DNA from: Pseudomonadota bacterium
GTDB taxonomy: Bacteria; Verrucomicrobiota; Verrucomicrobiia; Limisphaerales; SXTU01
Length of the DNA: 64,000 nt
Assembly (NCBI GenBank): GCA_009924135.1
Contig: RFSE01000003.1
Coordinates: 22,698-86,697 of the forward strand
Direction of reading: 5' to 3'
A program made the translations under genes and the position numbers. Below the pieces are notes generated by a model that ran no database searches, was not told the DNA's origin, and was given only the letters and a program-made list of their open reading frames with translations. Below are positions 61,153 through 64,000 of this stretch, in pieces; within the stretch, counting starts at the first letter, position 1; the number at the start of each line of letters is the position of its first letter.

Positions 61153-62562
61153 GTGAGCTGGCTCTGGTACATCGTACGGTTCTTCAACGGCTGCGTGCTG
61201 GCGCTGCTGATGATGCAGAGCTTGATCTACCTCGCGCAGCTGGTGATAGCGTTTCTCGAGCTGCGGCACCATCGCCGTTCCCTTTCGCGCTCCGATCCGT
61301 GGTGGATGCTCACCAGCGGCGTGGCGTTGCCCATCTCCATCCTCGTGCCGGCCCACAACGAGGAGGAGACCATCGTCGAGAACGTCCGCTCGATGCTCGC
61401 GCTGCATTATCCGGACTTCGAAGTCATCGTCATCAATGACGGTTCAAAAGACCGCACCCTGGCCGTGCTCATCGAAGCACTGGGCCTCCAAAAGATCGAG
61501 CGGGTCTGGCATGCGGACGTGCAACACAAGGAAATCCTCGGCCTCTACGGCAGCCCGCGTTATCCGCGCCTGCTGCTGGTGGACAAGGTCAACGGCGGCA
61601 AGTCCGACGCCCTCAACGCGGGCATCAACCTTTCCCGCTTCCCGCTCTTCTGCGCGGTGGACGCCGACTCTTTGCTGGACCACGACTCGCTGTTGCAGGT
61701 GATGCGGCCCTTCATCGAGGAACCGGAGGAGATGGTCGCCGTGGGCGGGCGCATCTGCATCGTGAACGGCTGCACGGTGAAGTCGGGCCAAGTGGTTGAA
61801 ATCGCCCTGCCCACCCGGCCGCTTGCGCTCCTTCAGAGCATCGAATACATCCGCGCCTTCCTCATCGCCCGGCTCGCGTGGAGCCGGCTCGGCGCCATGC
61901 TCATCATCTCCGGCGCGTTCGGCCTCTTCAAACGCACCGCCGCCGTGCAGGTGGGCGGTTACAGCCACGACACCGTGGGCGAGGACATGGAAATCGTCGT
62001 CAAACTGCACCGGCATTTCCGCGAGCGCGACCAGAAGTATCAGATGCGGTTCGTGGCCAACTCCGTCTGCTGGACGCAGGCCCCCGAGACCCTGGGCATC
62101 CTGCGGCGGCAGCGGTCCCGCTGGCAGCGTGGCATGATGCAGTCGCTGGCCAAGCATCGCACCATGATCTTCAACCCGAAGTACGGCCCGGTCGGCACGA
62201 TCGGCATGAGTTACTTCTTCCTGTTCGACATCATCGGGCCCGTGGTGGAGCTGGCCGGGCTGCTGCTGGTGCCGGTGTCGTGTTACCTGGGAGTGGTGAC
62301 GCCGCATTTCTTCCTCGCGTGGCTGGCGCTTACGTTTACGTACGGCGTGTTTCTCAGTGCCAGTTCGCTGCTGTTGGAAATGATGGTCACGCGTACCACG
62401 CGGCCCAAGGACCTGGCCCTGCTGATGATGAGCGCGGTGCTGGAAAACTTCGGCTACCGGCAGCTCAACAGTTTCTGGCGCATGGAAGGCATCTGGCAGT
62501 TCCTCACCCGCAAGCAAGGCTGGGGCGCGATGCAGCGCACGAAGTTCCAGAAACCGGTGTGA
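61153..62562 (+). CDS. processive glycosyltransferase family 2 (NodC/cellulose-synthase-like)
   Basis: A 469-residue membrane GT2. A GTG start gives a first membrane helix (WLWYIVRFFNGCVLALLMMQ). Catalytic parts are VINDGSKD, the DxD as DADSLLD, GEDMEIV (acceptor ED) and Q-x-x-R-W as RRQRSRWQRG, followed by three or so C-terminal membrane helices (FFLFDIIGPVVELAGLLLVP, FFLAWLALTFTYGVFLSASS). It should polymerise a beta-glycan at the inner membrane. The preceding HEAT gene is a likely partner. The polymer is unknown. Confidence 0.88.
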   Translation: MSWLWYIVRFFNGCVLALLMMQSLIYLAQLVIAFLELRHHRRSLSRSDPWWMLTSGVALPISILVPAHNEEETIVENVRSMLALHYPDFEVIVINDGSKDRTLAVLIEALGLQKIERVWHADVQHKEILGLYGSPRYPRLLLVDKVNGGKSDALNAGINLSRFPLFCAVDADSLLDHDSLLQVMRPFIEEPEEMVAVGGRICIVNGCTVKSGQVVEIALPTRPLALLQSIEYIRAFLIARLAWSRLGAMLIISGAFGLFKRTAAVQVGGYSHDTVGEDMEIVVKLHRHFRERDQKYQMRFVANSVCWTQAPETLGILRRQRSRWQRGMMQSLAKHRTMIFNPKYGPVGTIGMSYFFLFDIIGPVVELAGLLLVPVSCYLGVVTPHFFLAWLALTFTYGVFLSASSLLLEMMVTRTTRPKDLALLMMSAVLENFGYRQLNSFWRMEGIWQFLTRKQGWGAMQRTKFQKPV

Positions 62563-62589
62563 CCCGACCGCCCCGCCAGGCAGTATCGG

Positions 62590-63822
62590 TCAATTGCCGA
62601 AGAAACCCCGGAAGAGCCGTTGCAGGCCGCGGGAGTTGTCCGGGCTGACTTCCGGGTCGGGCGATTTGCGGTGGGTGCGGCGGGCTTCGAGATCCCATTG
62701 CATTGTCAGACCGATGGTGTGCGCCCCGCGTCCGTCGCTGCGGATGGCATCCACGCCGTAGGCGTAGCCCAGGTTAACCTCCCAGATTTTATTGTCCGAG
62801 GTGTAGCCAATGCCGCCGCCAACGCCCGAGTGCCAGTCGCCCGGCTGCGCCATGCCCTGCGTGTAGTCCACCCCGGCCGTGGCTGCGTAGGTGCTCAAGT
62901 GCCAGTGTTTCGCCGCATCTAATGGGATGGTGTACAACCCGCCCAGCAGGACAAACTGCCGCGCGTGGATCTCCTGGAAATAGTAGCCCGGCAAGCTCAA
63001 CGGAAACTCCGCGCCCAAGGGCAGCACCGCGCCCAGCTTGTAGCCGGTCAGCCGGTCCGAATTGATGCTCGTGCCCGCCGTGAGGCTGACGGCGAAATAG
63101 TGTTCGCTCTCCGGCAGCGTGTAAGCCAGCAGGGCGCGCGACCAGAACAAGTGCGTCTGCGGCCGGGCAAGCCGGTCCCCCGCGTAACCATAGGTCCCGG
63201 AGTTCGCCGTGAAATCGCCCTCATACCACGCGGACAACTCCATCGCGGCCTGGGGCGTCAGCAGCGGCTCGCGCCCGCCCCAGCGCAGCCCGGTACGCAC
63301 CTTCAATGAGCTGGTGTCCGGCGGCGTGGTGAAGCCCGGCGACGTGCGGTTCGATTCCTCGTAGTCCGTGTAATGGAAGGCCGCCCGCACGACGCCATTG
63401 AGCGGGATCAACGCTCCGGGATTGAAGAGATGATAAACACTGGCTGAAAGCTCCCCGCCGTTGCCGTAAAAGGATTCCTCCTTGAGGTATTTGCCGCCGC
63501 GCACTTCGGAGTAACTGTCCGCGAAGCCTCCGCCCGCAACTCCCACGGCCAGATGGGTGTTCGCCCCGAGTGCCTCGCGGAACGCCAGTTCGCTGTCGAG
63601 GTACACCGGCGCGACCGCCACGCGCAACGTCTGCCCCTCGCGCGGCCAGTCCGGGAGGTTGGCGTAATAATACGCGTAGGCCGCAACGGGCGCAGAACCC
63701 TGAAACGCTTGATTGTAGCCCAGTTGTACAAGCTGGCGTTTCTCAGGGTCCACCTGGGCGTGGGCCTTACCGACCAGCAGTAAAGCCGCAGCCCAGCCCA
63801 GCAAGTGTCTGCGGAAGTGCAT
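62590..63822 (-). CDS. putative outer-membrane beta-barrel protein
   Basis: A 410-residue protein with a signal peptide (MHFRRHLLGWAAALLLVGKAHA) and many alternating hydrophobic/polar strands rich in Tyr, Gly and aromatic ends (SAPVAAYAYYYANLPDW, FAVSLTAGTSINS, WEVNLGYAYGVDAI, HTIGLTMQWDL). This is typical of outer-membrane porin-like proteins. There is no TonB box or plug domain. It converges with the GT2 gene, 27 bases between the stops. No more specific family was recognised. Confidence 0.7.
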   Translation of the reverse strand: MHFRRHLLGWAAALLLVGKAHAQVDPEKRQLVQLGYNQAFQGSAPVAAYAYYYANLPDWPREGQTLRVAVAPVYLDSELAFREALGANTHLAVGVAGGGFADSYSEVRGGKYLKEESFYGNGGELSASVYHLFNPGALIPLNGVVRAAFHYTDYEESNRTSPGFTTPPDTSSLKVRTGLRWGGREPLLTPQAAMELSAWYEGDFTANSGTYGYAGDRLARPQTHLFWSRALLAYTLPESEHYFAVSLTAGTSINSDRLTGYKLGAVLPLGAEFPLSLPGYYFQEIHARQFVLLGGLYTIPLDAAKHWHLSTYAATAGVDYTQGMAQPGDWHSGVGGGIGYTSDNKIWEVNLGYAYGVDAIRSDGRGAHTIGLTMQWDLEARRTHRKSPDPEVSPDNSRGLQRLFRGFFGN

Positions 63823-63927
63823 GGGCCGTGTCTAGGCAAGGCTGTCACCAACCGCAAGTGCAAACCGGCCACATTGCGCTCCGGGGCGCATCTCAGTTGC
63901 CTGCACACCGTGATGCGACTTGGGGAG

Positions 63928-63980
63928 CCTTCTCCCTTTGCGGAGCAAGGGGAGAAGGTGGCCGGAGGCCGGATGAGGGG
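63928..63980. repeat. palindromic repeat at the window edge
   Basis: CCTTCTCCCTTTG and CAAGGGGAGAAGG surround CGGAG, followed by GCCGGAGGCCGGATGAGGGG. It resembles the CCCTCACC... dispersed repeats at 26556 but is a different variant. The 178-base right edge holds no gene start that I can support. Confidence 0.75.
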
Positions 63981-64000
63981 TTGGGCCACCCTCGCCCACG

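Overview
The window is GC-rich, gene-dense DNA, most likely from a member of Verrucomicrobiota (Pedosphaera/Limisphaera side) or a close PVC-superphylum relative. The evidence is the gene content: a large secreted c-type cytochrome of the PSCyt1/PSD1 kind, an ECF sigma factor coupled to a FecR/LamG anti-sigma-like protein, a DUF6600 lipoprotein, a PmoA-family protein, a PPi-dependent phosphofructokinase, secreted HEAT and leucine-rich-repeat proteins, and very many short palindromic intergenic repeats. No rRNA, tRNA, CRISPR array, prophage or intact transposase was recognised.

Layout. 0.3-9.4 kb: a signalling cluster on the + strand (XRE regulator, three multi-PAS histidine kinases, an XRE-receiver fusion and a stand-alone receiver). 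9.6-12.3 kb: pfp and dnaN on the - strand, with DnaA-box-like sites upstream of dnaN. 12.6-14.6 kb: a secreted sialidase-like protein and a methyltransferase. 14.7-26.4 kb: a ten-gene - strand polysaccharide operon (four glycosyltransferases, flippase, polymerase/ligase, two methyltransferases, epimerase, COG5610-type HAD protein), mostly with overlapping or abutting genes. 26.8-41.3 kb: the PSD1 cytochrome, rsmI-ribBA, secreted HEAT, lectin-like and SGNH/LRR proteins, a di-haem oxidoreductase, and a sigma/FecR pair. 41.4-42.6 kb: a toxin-antitoxin pair between two copies of a palindromic element, with a degenerate copy 2.6 kb away. 42.6-46.1 kb: a 1174-residue protein that I propose is a PPi-type PEP carboxykinase. 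46.2-56.3 kb: envelope, metabolic and secreted proteins. 56.7-58.3 kb: an OppF-like ATPase and a DUF433-hicB-hicA module. 58.5-59.7 kb: DAHP synthase behind what looks like a classical aromatic-amino-acid attenuator. 59.9-63.8 kb: a membrane HEAT protein with a NodC/cellulose-synthase-like GT2, then an outer-membrane barrel protein.

How the parts may work together. The attenuator plus the N-terminal regulatory domain of the DAHP synthase would give two layers of aromatic feedback. PPi-PFK and the putative PPi-PEPCK together suggest a PPi-linked glycolysis/gluconeogenesis node. The 14.7-26.4 kb operon probably makes a cell-surface polysaccharide, and the GT9 and GT2 genes elsewhere add envelope functions.

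The most interesting findings are (1) the attenuator at 58.5-58.7 kb, (2) palindromic and heptamer repeats carried in frame inside two protein-coding genes, (3) the toxin-antitoxin cassette bracketed by covarying palindromes with a decayed duplicate, (4) the putative PPi-PEPCK, and (5) an HTH regulator separated from a PAS kinase by one in-frame stop codon. All function calls come from reading the sequence; no database search was possible.
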